Positions 1 through 9,936 of a DNA stretch of 64,000 nucleotides are shown piece by piece. The notes under the pieces were generated by a model. It was given only the letters and a program-made list of their open reading frames with translations, made no database searches and had not been told where the DNA came from. The first letter of the stretch is position 1. Each line of letters starts with the position of its first letter. This DNA comes from an uncultured Erwinia sp. Its GTDB lineage: Bacteria; Pseudomonadota; Gammaproteobacteria; Enterobacterales; Enterobacteriaceae. The translations under genes and the position numbers were made by a program. The stretch lies in assembly GCA_945290265.1 (NCBI GenBank), contig CALYQW010000009.1:1-64000 (forward strand), written 5' to 3'.

Positions 1-48
1 TTCGCTTCCCCTGTGCAGCGGGACAGGAGGAAGCGATCGGATGACAAA

Positions 49-663
49 TCAAAACAGCGCGACTTTGATCCCCAGCGCAATCAACACGCCGCCCAGCACC
101 TTATCAATCACCCGCTGGGCTTTAGCCAGTCCGCGACGAACCGGTGCGCTCTGGATCAGGATCACCAGCAGCGGCCACCAGACCAGTGACATGCCGATAA
201 TAATTCCGGCATAGCCTGCTTTTTCCGCCAGACCGGAGTTGACGTTCAGCACCTGGGTAAACACTGACAGAAAAAACAGCGTGGCTTTTGGATTCAGCAG
301 GTTACACAGATAACCCTGCATAAACGCTTTTTTCAGCGAGGTTTTCTCCGGCTGAAGTTTGCTGAGATCCATCTTACTGTTGCCGTGCGAACGTAAAGCC
401 TGGATACCAATCCAGATCAGATAAGCGGCACCAACATATTTCAGCAGCATAAACAGCCAGGGGGTAGTGGTGATCACCACCGCCAGACCGGCGACACAAT
501 AGGCCATATGGGTGCTGACGCCGCAAATAACGCCGAAGGCGGTGACCAGTGCCGCCGGACGCGGGTAGCGGGCGGCATTTTTGATCACCAGAAAAAAATC
601 CGGTCCAGGAGAAAGCATTCCCAGAGCGGCAATGGTGGCAACAAATAAGCTGGTTTCTAACAT
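49..663 (-). CDS. LysE/RhtB-family amino-acid exporter, RhtC-like
   Basis: Predicted inner-membrane exporter of about 204 residues, the usual size for the LysE/RhtB family, which exports amino acids such as threonine, homoserine or lysine. The first membrane segment ends in SPGPDFF (residues 18-24), the family hallmark, and an LNPKATLFF motif lies in the middle. About six hydrophobic segments are visible. I start at the ATG at 661-663 because the first membrane helix follows directly, as in RhtC. An upstream in-frame ATG near 703-705 has a slightly better ribosome site and would add 14 residues. The gene sits where E. coli has kefC, beside folA and transcribed away from it. Substrate cannot be told from sequence. 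Confidence 0.85.
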   Translation of the reverse strand: MLETSLFVATIAALGMLSPGPDFFLVIKNAARYPRPAALVTAFGVICGVSTHMAYCVAGLAVVITTTPWLFMLLKYVGAAYLIWIGIQALRSHGNSKMDLSKLQPEKTSLKKAFMQGYLCNLLNPKATLFFLSVFTQVLNVNSGLAEKAGYAGIIIGMSLVWWPLLVILIQSAPVRRGLAKAQRVIDKVLGGVLIALGIKVALF

Positions 664-863
664 AGTGAGATGGCCGTATACCCAATGAAGGGGCGATTTT
701 AGCATGTCTTTTCCATTCAGCGCGGCAAATTGTGGCCTGTCAGCCATAATTAGATCGGGTCATATTCCTGCTGACTTTGCTGTTATCTCCGTCACCGCTA
801 TCGACGAAAGTTTCACCTTTACGTATGATGGCGAAAATTTTTTTCCTGTTGAGTTTTTTTATG

Positions 864-1343
864 ATGATAAGCCTGATTGCGGCCCTGGCGGCCGATCGTG
901 TCATTGGGATGGAAAATGCGATGCCGTGGCACCTGCCTGCAGATCTGGCATGGTTTAAGCGTCATACCCTGAATAAGCCGGTAATCATGGGGCGGCGCAC
1001 CTGGGAATCCATTGGCCGCCCGCTACCGGGACGTCTGAATATTGTGATTAGCAGTAAGCCGGGCGATGCCGGCGGCGTGACATGGGTGACGTCTATCGAA
1101 GCGGCGCTGGCTGCCGCTGGAGAGGTGGAAGAGGTGATGGTGATCGGTGGTGGTCGTATTTACGAGCAGCTGCTGCCCCAGGCCGGACGTCTCTATCTGA
1201 CCCATATCGATGCTGAAGTGGAAGGCGATACCCACTTTCCGGATTATGCACCGGATCAATGGGTGTCCGGATTCAGCGAATTTCATGATGCGGATGCACA
1301 AAATTCGCACAGCTTTTGTTTTGAGATCCTTGACCGTCGCTAA
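864..1343 (+). CDS. folA: Dihydrofolate reductase
   Basis: Reduces dihydrofolate to tetrahydrofolate with NADPH; cytoplasmic target of trimethoprim. The 159-residue product has the same length as E. coli FolA. The catalytic Asp is D27, and M20, W22 and L28 line the folate pocket. The E. coli N23 is a histidine here. The GDTHFPDY segment and the C-terminal CFEIL follow the family. Start: ATG codons occur at 861 and 864. The second gives the MISLIAALA start of E. coli and is preferred, the first would add one Met. It is convergent with apaH, separated by a strong hairpin. Confidence 0.97.
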   Translation: MISLIAALAADRVIGMENAMPWHLPADLAWFKRHTLNKPVIMGRRTWESIGRPLPGRLNIVISSKPGDAGGVTWVTSIEAALAAAGEVEEVMVIGGGRIYEQLLPQAGRLYLTHIDAEVEGDTHFPDYAPDQWVSGFSEFHDADAQNSHSFCFEILDRR

Positions 1344-1353
1344 AGCGGGCAAT

Positions 1354-1384
1354 GGCAGGTGGACAGGTTCAGCGTCCACCTGCC
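1354..1384. terminator. Hairpin between convergent folA and apaH, probable bidirectional terminator
   Basis: Perfect 11-bp inverted repeat (GGCAGGTGGAC at 1354-1364 with GTCCACCTGCC at 1374-1384) around a 9-nt loop, between the folA stop and the apaH stop. There is no clear T run on either side, so termination is inferred from position and stem strength. Confidence 0.6.
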
Positions 1385-1388
1385 GCAA

Positions 1389-2213
1389 TTACTTCTCCCG
1401 CTTGTGCTGCCCCTGCTGCACAAAGCGCTGTTTATCTTCCCAGCGCAACATGGTCAGCATGCCTCCCCAGCAGCAGCCAGTATCCAGGCCGATAATCCCT
1501 TCCGGCGTTCCTCTGCCTTCCAGTGATGCCCAATGTCCGAATACCACGGTATAGTCATGGGGAACCGGCCCTGCAATGTTGAACCAGGGTTTTAGCGGCG
1601 GCGTGGCATTTTCCGGAGAATCTTTGCAGATCATATCCAGCTGGCCGTTGGGAAAACAGTAGCGCATCCGGGTCAGGGCATTGGTGCTGAAACGCAGGCG
1701 CGCCAGACCTTTCAGCTCCGGCGACCAGTTATTGGGCATATCACCGTACATGGCATCCATAAACAGCGGATAGGTATCACTGCGCAGCACGGCTTCAACT
1801 TCAGCGGCGCAGCTTTTCGCCGTGTCAATATCCCACTGAGGGGTGATCCCGGCATGAGCCATCACCAGTTTTTTTTCTTCATCCAACTGCAGCAGTGGCT
1901 GACGGCGCAGCCAGTTAAGCAGTTCATCCACATCTTGCGCTTCCAGCAGCGGCGTCAGGCGATCCTTCGGCTTATTACGGCTGATGCCGGCATAGACCGC
2001 CAGCAGATGCAGGTCGTGGTTACCCAGCACCAGCCGCACGGCATCGCCCAGCGAGCGAACAAAACGCAGCACATCGAGGGAAGCCGGCCCGCGTGCTACC
2101 AGGTCGCCAGTCAGCCACAGCTGATCCTGTTGGGGGTTAAAATCGACCTGATTAAGCAGAGCACGAAGCTCATCGTAACAGCCATGAATATCGCCGATAA
2201 GGTAAGTGCTCAT
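1389..2213 (-). CDS. apaH: Diadenosine tetraphosphatase (symmetrical)
   Basis: Hydrolyses Ap4A symmetrically to two ADP and also removes Np4 caps from RNA in E. coli. The 274-residue calcineurin-like metallophosphatase shows the metal-binding motifs in order: GDIHG (residues 7-11), GDLVARGP near 40, and GNHDLHLL near 70. The ATG at 2211-2213 gives the family start [11 protein letters not shown]; an upstream in-frame start would add 17 unrelated residues. It is the last gene of the leftward cluster lptD-surA-pdxA-rsmA-apaG-apaH, the same order as in E. coli. Confidence 0.96.
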   Translation of the reverse strand: MSTYLIGDIHGCYDELRALLNQVDFNPQQDQLWLTGDLVARGPASLDVLRFVRSLGDAVRLVLGNHDLHLLAVYAGISRNKPKDRLTPLLEAQDVDELLNWLRRQPLLQLDEEKKLVMAHAGITPQWDIDTAKSCAAEVEAVLRSDTYPLFMDAMYGDMPNNWSPELKGLARLRFSTNALTRMRYCFPNGQLDMICKDSPENATPPLKPWFNIAGPVPHDYTVVFGHWASLEGRGTPEGIIGLDTGCCWGGMLTMLRWEDKQRFVQQGQHKREK

Positions 2214-2305
2214 AACATCTGTCCTGATAAAAGCGAAATGCGCCGGGTTCTGAATCGCCAGCACCCGCAGCTGGCGCGTAACGCACGCGCCGTGCCGCCG
2301 GGTGA

Positions 2306-2689
2306 CTAGTGAATATGGTGGGTGACTGCCAGACGGAAGACAGGGATATCGACCAGGAACGCTGAGCCATCACTGTCGATCATCTGGTAATGGCCCTGCA
2401 TGGTGCCAATCGGGGTTTCCAGGATCGCGCCGCTGGTGTAGCGGAACTCTTCTCCGGGGGCAATATGCGGTTGTTCACCGACTACGCCTTCCCCCTGAAC
2501 TTCGGTTTCGCGGCCATTACCATTGGTGATAAGCCAGTAACGACCCAGCAACTGAACCGGCGTACGTCCGAGGTTACGGATAGTGATGGTGTAAGCAAAG
2601 ACAAAACGCTGCTCGTCAGGAACTGACTGCGACCTGACATAGCTGCTTTGAACATGAACACAAACACGAACCTGAGACGTCTCGACCAT
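2306..2689 (-). CDS. apaG: ApaG protein (Co2+/Mg2+ efflux-associated)
   Basis: Small 127-residue protein with the single ApaG/DUF525 immunoglobulin-like domain. It matches E. coli ApaG over its length, with the conserved core [20 protein letters not shown] and the GTMQGHY motif. E. coli mutants have cobalt-related phenotypes, but the molecular role is unclear. It lies between rsmA (2 bp upstream) and apaH in the conserved operon. The C-terminus ends HHIH, close to the E. coli end. Confidence 0.94.
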   Translation of the reverse strand: MVETSQVRVCVHVQSSYVRSQSVPDEQRFVFAYTITIRNLGRTPVQLLGRYWLITNGNGRETEVQGEGVVGEQPHIAPGEEFRYTSGAILETPIGTMQGHYQMIDSDGSAFLVDIPVFRLAVTHHIH

Positions 2690-2691
2690 GA

Positions 2692-3507
2692 TCAGTTCTC
2701 CTGTGGATGCTTACTCAGCCAGTTTGCCAGCTGGCAATACTGAGCTACGGTAATATTTTCAGCACGAAGCGTTTGATCAATATTCAGCTCATCCAGAATC
2801 TCAGCGGAGAACAGGTGACCCAGGCTGTTACGCAGCGTTTTGCGGCGTTTACCAAAGGCTTCTGTTGTGATGCGACTGAGAACCCGCACATCTTCAACCG
2901 GGTATGGCAGTGTGGCGTAAGGCATCAGGCGAACGACGGCTGAATCCACTTTCGGTGCCGGAGTAAAGGACTCCGGTGGTACTTCCAGCACCGGGATCAC
3001 CTGACAGTAATACTGTGCCATCACGCTGAGACGACCGTAAGCTTTACTGCCGGGTCCGGCGACCAGACGATTGACCACTTCCTTTTGCAGCATAAAGTGC
3101 ATATCCCGGATAATACCCACATAGCTGAAAAGATGAAACATCAGCGGGGTGGAGATATTATACGGCAGGTTACCAAATACCCGCAGGGTCTGACCTTTTT
3201 CCTGTGAAAATGCTGCGAAATCAAAGGTCATTGCATCCTGCTGAAAAATAGTCAGCTTAGGGCCAAGGAAGGGGTGAGTCTGCAGACGTGCGGCCAGATC
3301 GCGGTCTAACTCAATGACCGTCATGGCATCCACCCGTTCACCGACTGGCTCTGTCAGCGCGCCCAGACCGGGACCGATCTCAACAATGGTTTCGCCAGGT
3401 TGCGGGTGAATGGCATTAACAATGCTGTCGATAATATAGCGATCGTTAAGGAAGTTCTGACCAAAACGTTTGCGGGCAAAGTGGCCCTGATGGACGCGAT
3501 TATTCAT
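2692..3507 (-). CDS. rsmA: 16S rRNA dimethyladenosine transferase
   Basis: Dimethylates two adjacent adenosines in the 3'-terminal hairpin of 16S rRNA, late in 30S assembly; loss gives kasugamycin resistance in E. coli. The 271-residue protein has the N-terminal RKRFGQNFL motif (12-20), the SAM-binding [14 protein letters not shown] segment from residue 42, and the catalytic NLPYNIS motif near 113-119. Its start overlaps the end of pdxA by 8 nt, which suggests translational coupling within the leftward operon. Confidence 0.97.
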   Translation of the reverse strand: MNNRVHQGHFARKRFGQNFLNDRYIIDSIVNAIHPQPGETIVEIGPGLGALTEPVGERVDAMTVIELDRDLAARLQTHPFLGPKLTIFQQDAMTFDFAAFSQEKGQTLRVFGNLPYNISTPLMFHLFSYVGIIRDMHFMLQKEVVNRLVAGPGSKAYGRLSVMAQYYCQVIPVLEVPPESFTPAPKVDSAVVRLMPYATLPYPVEDVRVLSRITTEAFGKRRKTLRNSLGHLFSAEILDELNIDQTLRAENITVAQYCQLANWLSKHPQEN

Positions 3508-4492
3508 TACTGCTCTTAATCATAGTAATGGCGAGGTTAAGCGCCGTCTTAAAGCTTCCCGCATCGGCCTGACCGCGGCCAGCCAGCTCAAGGGCTGTGC
3601 CGTGGTCAACGGACGTGCGGATAAATGGCAGACCGAGGGTAATATTAACCGCCCGGCCAAAGCCCTGATATTTTAACACCGGTAAGCCCTGATCGTGATA
3701 CATCGCCAGCACCGCATCGGCATGTTGCAGATATTTAGGCTGGAACAGGGTATCCGCAGGCAGTGGACCGGTGAGACTGATGCCCTGCTGACGCAGCTCA
3801 TCCAGTGCGGGAATGATCGTATCGATCTCTTCACGCCCCATATGACCCCCTTCACCGGCATGTGGATTAAGACCACAGACCAGAATATGCGGGCTGGATT
3901 TGCCGAATTTCGTCCGTAAATCATCATGCAGAATGGTGATCACTTCATGCAGGCTGTCACGGGTAATAGCGGCAGCGACATCTTTCAGCGGCAAATGGGT
4001 AGTTGCCAGCGCCACGCGTAATTCTTCCGTGGCCAGCATCATTACCACCCGCTGACAGCCAGCCCGTTCGGCAAAAAATTCGGTATGACCACTAAACGCA
4101 ATGCCGGCATCGTTGATAATGCCTTTGTGTACCGGACCGGTAATTAACGCCGCGAACTCGCCGTGCAGACAGCCATCACAGGCGCGGGCAAGGGATGCCA
4201 GCACATAGTGACTGTTATCAGCGCACAGCTCACCGGCGACAGCCGGTTGCGCCAGGCTAACCGGCAAAACGGTTAATGACCCCGCTGCCTGTGGCTGCGG
4301 TGTGCTGCCGGGCTGGTAATCATGTAACTGCAACGGTAATTGTAATGCTGCTGCGCGGGCGCGCAGCAGTTGAGGATCGGCACAGACCACCAGTTCAACT
4401 GGCCAGGCCTGCTGCGCCAGTTGAATAATCAGCTCGGGACCAATCCCGGCTGGCTCGCCGGGAGTGATAACAACCCGCTGGTTACTGGGCAT
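3500..4492 (-). CDS. pdxA: 4-hydroxythreonine-4-phosphate dehydrogenase
   Basis: NAD-dependent enzyme of the DXP-dependent pyridoxal phosphate pathway; oxidises 4-phosphohydroxy-L-threonine before PdxJ. The 330-residue product keeps the three metal-ligand neighbourhoods known in Pdx[19 protein letters not shown] and [15 protein letters not shown], with the [15 protein letters not shown]-type C-terminal region (here [12 protein letters not shown]). It overlaps both neighbours: its start lies 11 nt inside the surA end and its end 8 nt inside the rsmA start. Confidence 0.96.
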   Translation of the reverse strand: MPSNQRVVITPGEPAGIGPELIIQLAQQAWPVELVVCADPQLLRARAAALQLPLQLHDYQPGSTPQPQAAGSLTVLPVSLAQPAVAGELCADNSHYVLASLARACDGCLHGEFAALITGPVHKGIINDAGIAFSGHTEFFAERAGCQRVVMMLATEELRVALATTHLPLKDVAAAITRDSLHEVITILHDDLRTKFGKSSPHILVCGLNPHAGEGGHMGREEIDTIIPALDELRQQGISLTGPLPADTLFQPKYLQHADAVLAMYHDQGLPVLKYQGFGRAVNITLGLPFIRTSVDHGTALELAGRGQADAGSFKTALNLAITMIKSSNE

Positions 4493-5777
4493 TCGGATCG
4501 AGGATCTTCACATAGGCTGCTGCACGTTGTTCCTGCATCCAGGTTTGCGCTTCTTCAGCAAACTTACGGTTAAACAGCATACGGTACGCGCGTTCTTTCT
4601 GCGCCGAGTCGGTTCTGTCCACTTTACGGGTATCCAGCAGCTGAATCAGATGCCAGCCGAATGAGGAGTGAACCACCTGGCTGGTTTCGCCTTTTTTCAG
4701 CTGTAACAGTGCATCGCGGAATGCCGGATCGTAAACTTCCGGTGAGCTCCAGCCGAGGTCACCGCCCTGGTTAGCTGAGCCCGGATCCTGTGAATACTGT
4801 TTTGCCGCCTGAGCAAAAGTAATTTTGCCGCTGTTAATCTCAGCAGCCAGCTCGCGCAGTTGCACCCGCGCCTGATCGTCAGACAGGATCGGAGAAGGCT
4901 TCAGCAGGATATGACGGGCGTGAACTTCGGTTACCGAGATATTTCGCATCCCGCCGCGCAGATCGTTCACTTTCAGAATATGAAAACCCACGCCGGAACG
5001 GATGGGGCCGATGATATCGCCTTTTTTCGCGGTAGCCAGTGCCCCGGCAAACAGGGATGGCAATTCCTGAATACGTCCCCAGCCCATATTACCGCCTTTC
5101 AGCGCCTGGGCATCGGCAGAGTAGGCGATCGCCAGCTTGCCAAAATCAGCACCGTCTTTCAACTGGGCCACCAGCTTCTGTGCCAGCTGCTCCTGGTCGT
5201 CGGTCTGCTCACGGGTCGGGTTTTCCGGCAATGGCAGCAGGATATGGCTGAGGTTTAATTCAGTACCGGCATCATTCTGGGAGCCGATCTGCGATGCCAG
5301 CTGATCCACTTCCTGCGGCAGGATGGTGATCCGGCGGCGCACTTCGTTATTACGCACTTCAGAAGTCAGCATCTCTTTACGGATCTGCTCACGGTAGGTG
5401 GCAAAACTCATACCATCATAAGCCAGACGGCTACGCAGTTGAGCAACGCTTAACTTGTTCTGAGCGGCAATATTGGCAATGGCATCATCCAGCTGGGCAT
5501 CACTAATCTGCATCCCGTTTTGACGCGCCATGCCCAGTAAAATAGAGTCCATCACCAGACGTTCCATAATCTGACGGCGTAGCGTTCTGTCATCAGGTAA
5601 CTGCTGACCAGCCTGCTGTGCCTGGCCTTTAATCGACTGCATCATGCCGTCGACATCACTTTCCAGCACCACACCGTTATTCACCACGGCGGCAACTTTA
5701 TCAACAACCTGTGGCGCTGCGAACGCGGTGCTGGCTGTTAGCGTTACACCGAGGATCAGCATTCTCCAGTTCTTCAT
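4482..5777 (-). CDS. surA: Periplasmic chaperone and peptidyl-prolyl isomerase SurA
   Basis: Periplasmic chaperone that delivers unfolded outer-membrane proteins to the BAM complex. The 431-residue product has a Sec signal peptide with predicted cleavage after AFA (about residues 19-21), an N-terminal chaperone domain, then two parvulin (PpiC-type) domains centred near residues 170-270 and 285-385. The second contains the ARHILLK and GGDLGW motifs. It follows lptD, one of its clients, as in E. coli. Confidence 0.97.
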   Translation of the reverse strand: MKNWRMLILGVTLTASTAFAAPQVVDKVAAVVNNGVVLESDVDGMMQSIKGQAQQAGQQLPDDRTLRRQIMERLVMDSILLGMARQNGMQISDAQLDDAIANIAAQNKLSVAQLRSRLAYDGMSFATYREQIRKEMLTSEVRNNEVRRRITILPQEVDQLASQIGSQNDAGTELNLSHILLPLPENPTREQTDDQEQLAQKLVAQLKDGADFGKLAIAYSADAQALKGGNMGWGRIQELPSLFAGALATAKKGDIIGPIRSGVGFHILKVNDLRGGMRNISVTEVHARHILLKPSPILSDDQARVQLRELAAEINSGKITFAQAAKQYSQDPGSANQGGDLGWSSPEVYDPAFRDALLQLKKGETSQVVHSSFGWHLIQLLDTRKVDRTDSAQKERAYRMLFNRKFAEEAQTWMQEQRAAAYVKILDPNAQ

Positions 5778-5833
5778 ACTTTTTCCATTCTTTTATCCGC
5801 ACTGCGCGGGTTGGCGTATTACAGATTACAACA

Positions 5834-8176
5834 TCAGAAAGCGCGCTGATAAGGCATAATGCCCTGTCGCAGCATTTCACCGGTGCCTAAGCCATAGTTC
5901 GGGCTGAGGCCACGCAGTTCAATGTTGAACGAGATTTTATTGTCGTACTGACTGTCATTGTTTTTCCAGCTGGTGATCTTACGCTCATAGCCCAGACGGA
6001 TCGCATAACAGCAGGAGCTGTACTGCACACCCAGCAGCTGATCGGCTGGCTGATTGGCTTTGGTATCGTAATACCACGCGCCCACCACTGACCAGGCATC
6101 GGCCAATGGCCAGCTGGCGGTAGCACCTACCTGCGATATCCCTTTCTGATAAAGCGGGTTGGTGTACTGGCTCAGCGTCTGCTTAACATATTCCTCGCTG
6201 GTGTAACGGTAATTAAACTGCACCATCCGGTCAGCATCCTGCCGCCACTCCAATACCGCATTCCCCTGCGAGACATTGTTCAGCCGGGTGTCATACTGCA
6301 AGCCACCGCGTGCAGCCCACTGATCGCTGATTTTCCAGTAGCTGTCGCCGGCCCAGACCAGACTACCGCGATCGTCATTACTGGTGGTATTCAGGCCGGT
6401 GCGTGCCGGGGTAAACGAATAGATTTGACCAATGGAAGCATTAAAACGTTCAACCAGATCGTTATCAAAAATACGGGTAGTGACCCCGGTGGTCACCTGG
6501 TTGGCCGACGCGATGCGATCCAGGCCGCTGTAAGTGCGGTCGCGGAACAGACCGGTATAGTCGGTTTGCAGCAGGGTTGAGTCGTAGGCACGAATATCGC
6601 TCTGATTACGATAAGGCACATACAGATACTGCATCCGTGGTTCCAGCGTCTGGGTATAGCCTGGTGACCAGTTCATATCACGGTCAAAGACCATCTTGCC
6701 GTCAACTTTAAACTGCGGCATGACCCGGTTAACGGAGTTTTTCAGCTGGTTATTACTGCTGGTAGACAGTGAATTATAGTAATCAATATCAGTCTGCTCA
6801 TAGTGCGTCGCCAGCAGTTTCGCTTCGGTATTCAGGCTGCCCCAGCCGTTAGACAGCGGCAGATTCAGCGTTGGCTCGACGTGCAGACGCGTGACATCTG
6901 GCAGATTTTGGTTCACGTTAGTGAATTTAACCGCCTGTGCATACAGGTGGGCATCGAGTGGCCCCAGGTCATTTTTATAGTAGTTAAAGTCAAACTGCGG
7001 TTCAGCACGATAGACATCATTGGTGGTTTGGGTAGAGAAAATCTGGAACTGCTTGGTAGAAAGCGTGGCATTCCAGTTATCATCGGCATAGCCGACGCTA
7101 AATTTCTGCGTCACGTAACCATCAGTGGTTGAACCGTAAGTCGAGTCCAGATCGGTAAAATAATCGGGATCGCTGGCTTTGGTGTAATCAACGTCAAAGC
7201 GCCAGTGCTTATCGTAAACGCCGGAATGACGCCAGACATACAGCCAGCGGCTGGAGTTGCTGTCATCGGGGTTTTCGTCCCGGTATTTGCGGTCAGAGCT
7301 TAAATAGTCAAACTCCATCAGACCGGCACCCGCGTCTGACAGATAGCGGAACTCGTTCTGCCACTGCATACCCCGACGACTGATATAGTGTGGTGTCAGG
7401 GTGGCGTCCGCCTGCGGTGCAATATTCCAGTAGTAAGGCAGCACAAATTCAAAGCCGCTGTTACTGCTGTATTTAGCATTGGGGATCAGAAAGCCGGAAC
7501 GGCGTTTATCACCTACCGGTAACTGCAAATAAGGGCTGTAGAAAACTGGCACCGGACCGAGCTTAAAGCGCGCGTTCCAAATCTCCAAAAGTTGTTCATC
7601 TCGGTCATGAATGATTTCCGTTCCCACCACGCTCCAGCTGTTTTGCCCCGGCAGGCAGGAAGTAAACGAACCGTTTTCCAGAATCGCGTAGCGGTTATCA
7701 CCACGCAGTTTCATCTGGTCAGCGTCACCGCGTCCCTGGCGTCCGACCATCTGGTAGTTACCGTTCCAGACGTTGGTATCTTTGGTGTTCAGATTGGACC
7801 AGGCTTTCGGGCCTTTCAGAATAATCTGGTTATCGTCATAGTGGACATTGCCCAGTGCATCCACCGTGCGTACCGGATCGGGATGCTGCGGCAGCATTTT
7901 CTGATGCAGCTGCACTTCATCTGACTGCAGACGGCTGTTCCCCTGGGTAATATCCACATTTCCGGTGAAAACCGCATTATCAGGGTAATTACCTTTGGCG
8001 TTATCAGCGTCAATATTCACCGGGAGCTGGTTGGTTTCTTTGCCCTGCACCAGTGGACGGGTATAAGCAGGGACACCCAGCATACATTGTGATGCCAGGT
8101 CATCAGCCAGAGCGTACTGGCCGTAAAGTGCTGAGCCAATCAGAGTGGCCAGCAGGGTCGGTAATCTTTTTTTCAT
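5834..8176 (-). CDS. lptD: LPS-assembly outer-membrane protein LptD
   Basis: Outer-membrane beta-barrel that, with LptE, inserts lipopolysaccharide into the outer leaflet. The 780-residue product has a signal peptide ending at about A24, an OstA/LptA-like N-terminal domain (about 50-200), and a large C-terminal barrel. The four cysteines that form the maturation disulfides are present: C31 (SQCMLG), one in FTSCLPG, and the adjacent pair in YSSCCYA near the C-terminus. I use the ATG at 8174-8176, which gives the family start [10 protein letters not shown]; upstream starts add 12 residues ahead of the signal peptide. Divergent from djlA. Confidence 0.97.
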   Translation of the reverse strand: MKKRLPTLLATLIGSALYGQYALADDLASQCMLGVPAYTRPLVQGKETNQLPVNIDADNAKGNYPDNAVFTGNVDITQGNSRLQSDEVQLHQKMLPQHPDPVRTVDALGNVHYDDNQIILKGPKAWSNLNTKDTNVWNGNYQMVGRQGRGDADQMKLRGDNRYAILENGSFTSCLPGQNSWSVVGTEIIHDRDEQLLEIWNARFKLGPVPVFYSPYLQLPVGDKRRSGFLIPNAKYSSNSGFEFVLPYYWNIAPQADATLTPHYISRRGMQWQNEFRYLSDAGAGLMEFDYLSSDRKYRDENPDDSNSSRWLYVWRHSGVYDKHWRFDVDYTKASDPDYFTDLDSTYGSTTDGYVTQKFSVGYADDNWNATLSTKQFQIFSTQTTNDVYRAEPQFDFNYYKNDLGPLDAHLYAQAVKFTNVNQNLPDVTRLHVEPTLNLPLSNGWGSLNTEAKLLATHYEQTDIDYYNSLSTSSNNQLKNSVNRVMPQFKVDGKMVFDRDMNWSPGYTQTLEPRMQYLYVPYRNQSDIRAYDSTLLQTDYTGLFRDRTYSGLDRIASANQVTTGVTTRIFDNDLVERFNASIGQIYSFTPARTGLNTTSNDDRGSLVWAGDSYWKISDQWAARGGLQYDTRLNNVSQGNAVLEWRQDADRMVQFNYRYTSEEYVKQTLSQYTNPLYQKGISQVGATASWPLADAWSVVGAWYYDTKANQPADQLLGVQYSSCCYAIRLGYERKITSWKNNDSQYDNKISFNIELRGLSPNYGLGTGEMLRQGIMPYQRAF

Positions 8177-8359
8177 ACGCGGTATCTGGAATTCCATGAG
8201 CACTGGCATCATGCCGATAAACGGTCAGAGACTAACGCACCCGGCTGCATTGCGCTAGTTTAATCCTGGTTGTTTGATTGCTTCCCCATTAGGCGACGAG
8301 GCAAATGCCGGGTATGATAATGCAATTTTTAGCCTGTGGCATGGCGAATTGAGGATTAT

Positions 8360-9163
8360 ATGCGCTATTGGGGAAAAGTAATTGGTCTGATTCTGGGCGT
8401 TATGTCAGGTTTGGGCTTCTGGGGAGTGCTGACCGGCCTGTTAATCGGGCACTTTATCGACAGCGCGCTGCCAGCCAAAAGCGGACAACATAATCGCCAG
8501 GCGCTGTTTTTTCGCACCACATTTCGCGTAATGGGGCATTTAACCAAATCCAAAGGCCGGGTCACCACTGCCGATATTCAGATGGCTTCGCAGCTGATGG
8601 ATCGGATGCAGTTGCATGGTGATGCCCGCCTGCTGGCACAGCAGGCGTTTCGTGAAGGAAAAAACGAAAATTACCCGCTGCGCAGTGAACTGCGCCAACT
8701 GCGTCATGCCTGCTTTGCGCGCTTTGATTTAATTCGTATGTTTCTGGAGATCCAGATTCAGGCGGCGTTTGCCGATGGTGAGCTGCATCCTAATGAGCGC
8801 GAAGTACTGTTTGTGATCGCCGATGAGCTGGGTATCTCGCGGGTACAGTTTGACAACTTTCTGCGCATGGTGGCAGGTGGTCAGCATTTTGGTGGCAGCA
8901 GCGGGCAGAGTCAGGCGGGTGGAGGCTTCAGTGCCGGACGCAGCGGCCCAACGCTGGAAGATGCCTGTAGCGTGCTGGGGGTAAAAAGCAGCGACGACGC
9001 GACCACGATAAAGCGCGCTTACCGTAAGCAGATGGCGGAACATCACCCCGATAAGCTGGTGGCCAAAGGCTTACCGCCGGAAATGATGGAAATGGCTAAG
9101 GAAAAAGCGCAAGGCATTCAGGCCGCTTACGATCTGATTAAGCGCGAGAAGGGCTTCAAATAA
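8360..9163 (+). CDS. djlA: Membrane-anchored DnaK co-chaperone DjlA
   Basis: Type III inner-membrane J-protein that stimulates DnaK; in E. coli its overproduction induces capsule synthesis through Rcs. The 267-residue product has a single N-terminal membrane segment (about 6-30) rich in glycine, a TerB-like helical middle region, a Gly/Ser/Gln linker (about 180-200), and a C-terminal J domain with the HPD motif in EHHPDKL. The ATG at 8360 is preceded by GAGG with good spacing and gives the MRYWGK start. Confidence 0.96.
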   Translation: MRYWGKVIGLILGVMSGLGFWGVLTGLLIGHFIDSALPAKSGQHNRQALFFRTTFRVMGHLTKSKGRVTTADIQMASQLMDRMQLHGDARLLAQQAFREGKNENYPLRSELRQLRHACFARFDLIRMFLEIQIQAAFADGELHPNEREVLFVIADELGISRVQFDNFLRMVAGGQHFGGSSGQSQAGGGFSAGRSGPTLEDACSVLGVKSSDDATTIKRAYRKQMAEHHPDKLVAKGLPPEMMEMAKEKAQGIQAAYDLIKREKGFK

Positions 9164-9169
9164 ATTATG

Positions 9170-9192
9170 GCTCTGCCGCAGGCCGGCAGAGC
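9170..9192. terminator. Hairpin between convergent djlA and rluA
   Basis: Inverted repeat GCTCTGCC (9170-9177) and GGCAGAGC (9185-9192) with a 7-nt loop, 6 bp after the djlA stop and ahead of the rluA stop. No long T tract. Probable terminator serving djlA and perhaps rluA. Confidence 0.55.
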
Positions 9193-9239
9193 AACGTCCA
9201 TCCACCGAACTTAAGGCTGCCCGGTCAGCGCAGTAAAAC

Positions 9240-9896
9240 TTAAAAATCCGCCGGCTGGCGAAAGGTCATTGGCGTGCCGTACTTTGGATGCGTAATGGTC
9301 AGGCTTTCAGCATGCAGCTGCAGGCGGGGGGCCACGGTTAGCGCCTCTTCATGGGCGTAAAAGCGATCGCCGAGAATCGGATGACCGATAGCCAGCAGAT
9401 GTACCCGCAGCTGATGCGAACGTCCGGTGATCGGGCTGAGCTGCACCCGTGCGCTGTTATCCGCCGCATAGTCCAGCACCTGATAATGGGTCTGTGCTGG
9501 TTTGCCGCTGTCAAAGCACACTTTCTGCTTCGGACGATTGGGCCAGTCACAGACTAAAGGCAGATCGATCAGGCCTGTTTCCGGCTGCGGATGCCCCCAG
9601 ACGCGCGCCACATAGGTTTTTTGTGGCTCCCGCTCGCGAAACTGGCGTTTAAGCTCCCGCTCTGCCGCTTTATTCAGCGCCACCACCAGCACGCCGCTGG
9701 TGGCCATATCCAGCCGGTGCACCGACTCGGCGGCCGGATAATCGCGCTGGATACGGGTCATAATGCTGTCTTTATGCTCTGCGAGGCGTCCGGGGACGGA
9801 CAGCAGGCCGCTGGGCTTGTTGACCACCATAATATGCTGATCCTGGTAGAGCACATGCAGCCAGGGTTCCAGCGGCGGGTTATAGGGTTCCATCAT
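9240..9896 (-). CDS. rluA: Dual-specificity tRNA/23S rRNA pseudouridine synthase RluA
   Basis: In E. coli it makes pseudouridine at 23S rRNA position 746 and at tRNA position 32. The 218-residue protein has the catalytic RluA-family motif VHRLDMATSG with D63 as the expected catalytic aspartate. It also has RSHQLRVH, and the basic PNRPKQKV segment. Two adjacent ATGs (9894-9896 and 9891-9893) fit the family start; the upstream start used by a longer reading frame would add 20 residues not seen in E. coli. It follows rapA. Confidence 0.95.
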   Translation of the reverse strand: MMEPYNPPLEPWLHVLYQDQHIMVVNKPSGLLSVPGRLAEHKDSIMTRIQRDYPAAESVHRLDMATSGVLVVALNKAAERELKRQFREREPQKTYVARVWGHPQPETGLIDLPLVCDWPNRPKQKVCFDSGKPAQTHYQVLDYAADNSARVQLSPITGRSHQLRVHLLAIGHPILGDRFYAHEEALTVAPRLQLHAESLTITHPKYGTPMTFRQPADF

Positions 9897-9936
9897 ACGT
9901 TTCTCAACGGGGCCGGACGCTGCCGGCCCCTGGCTG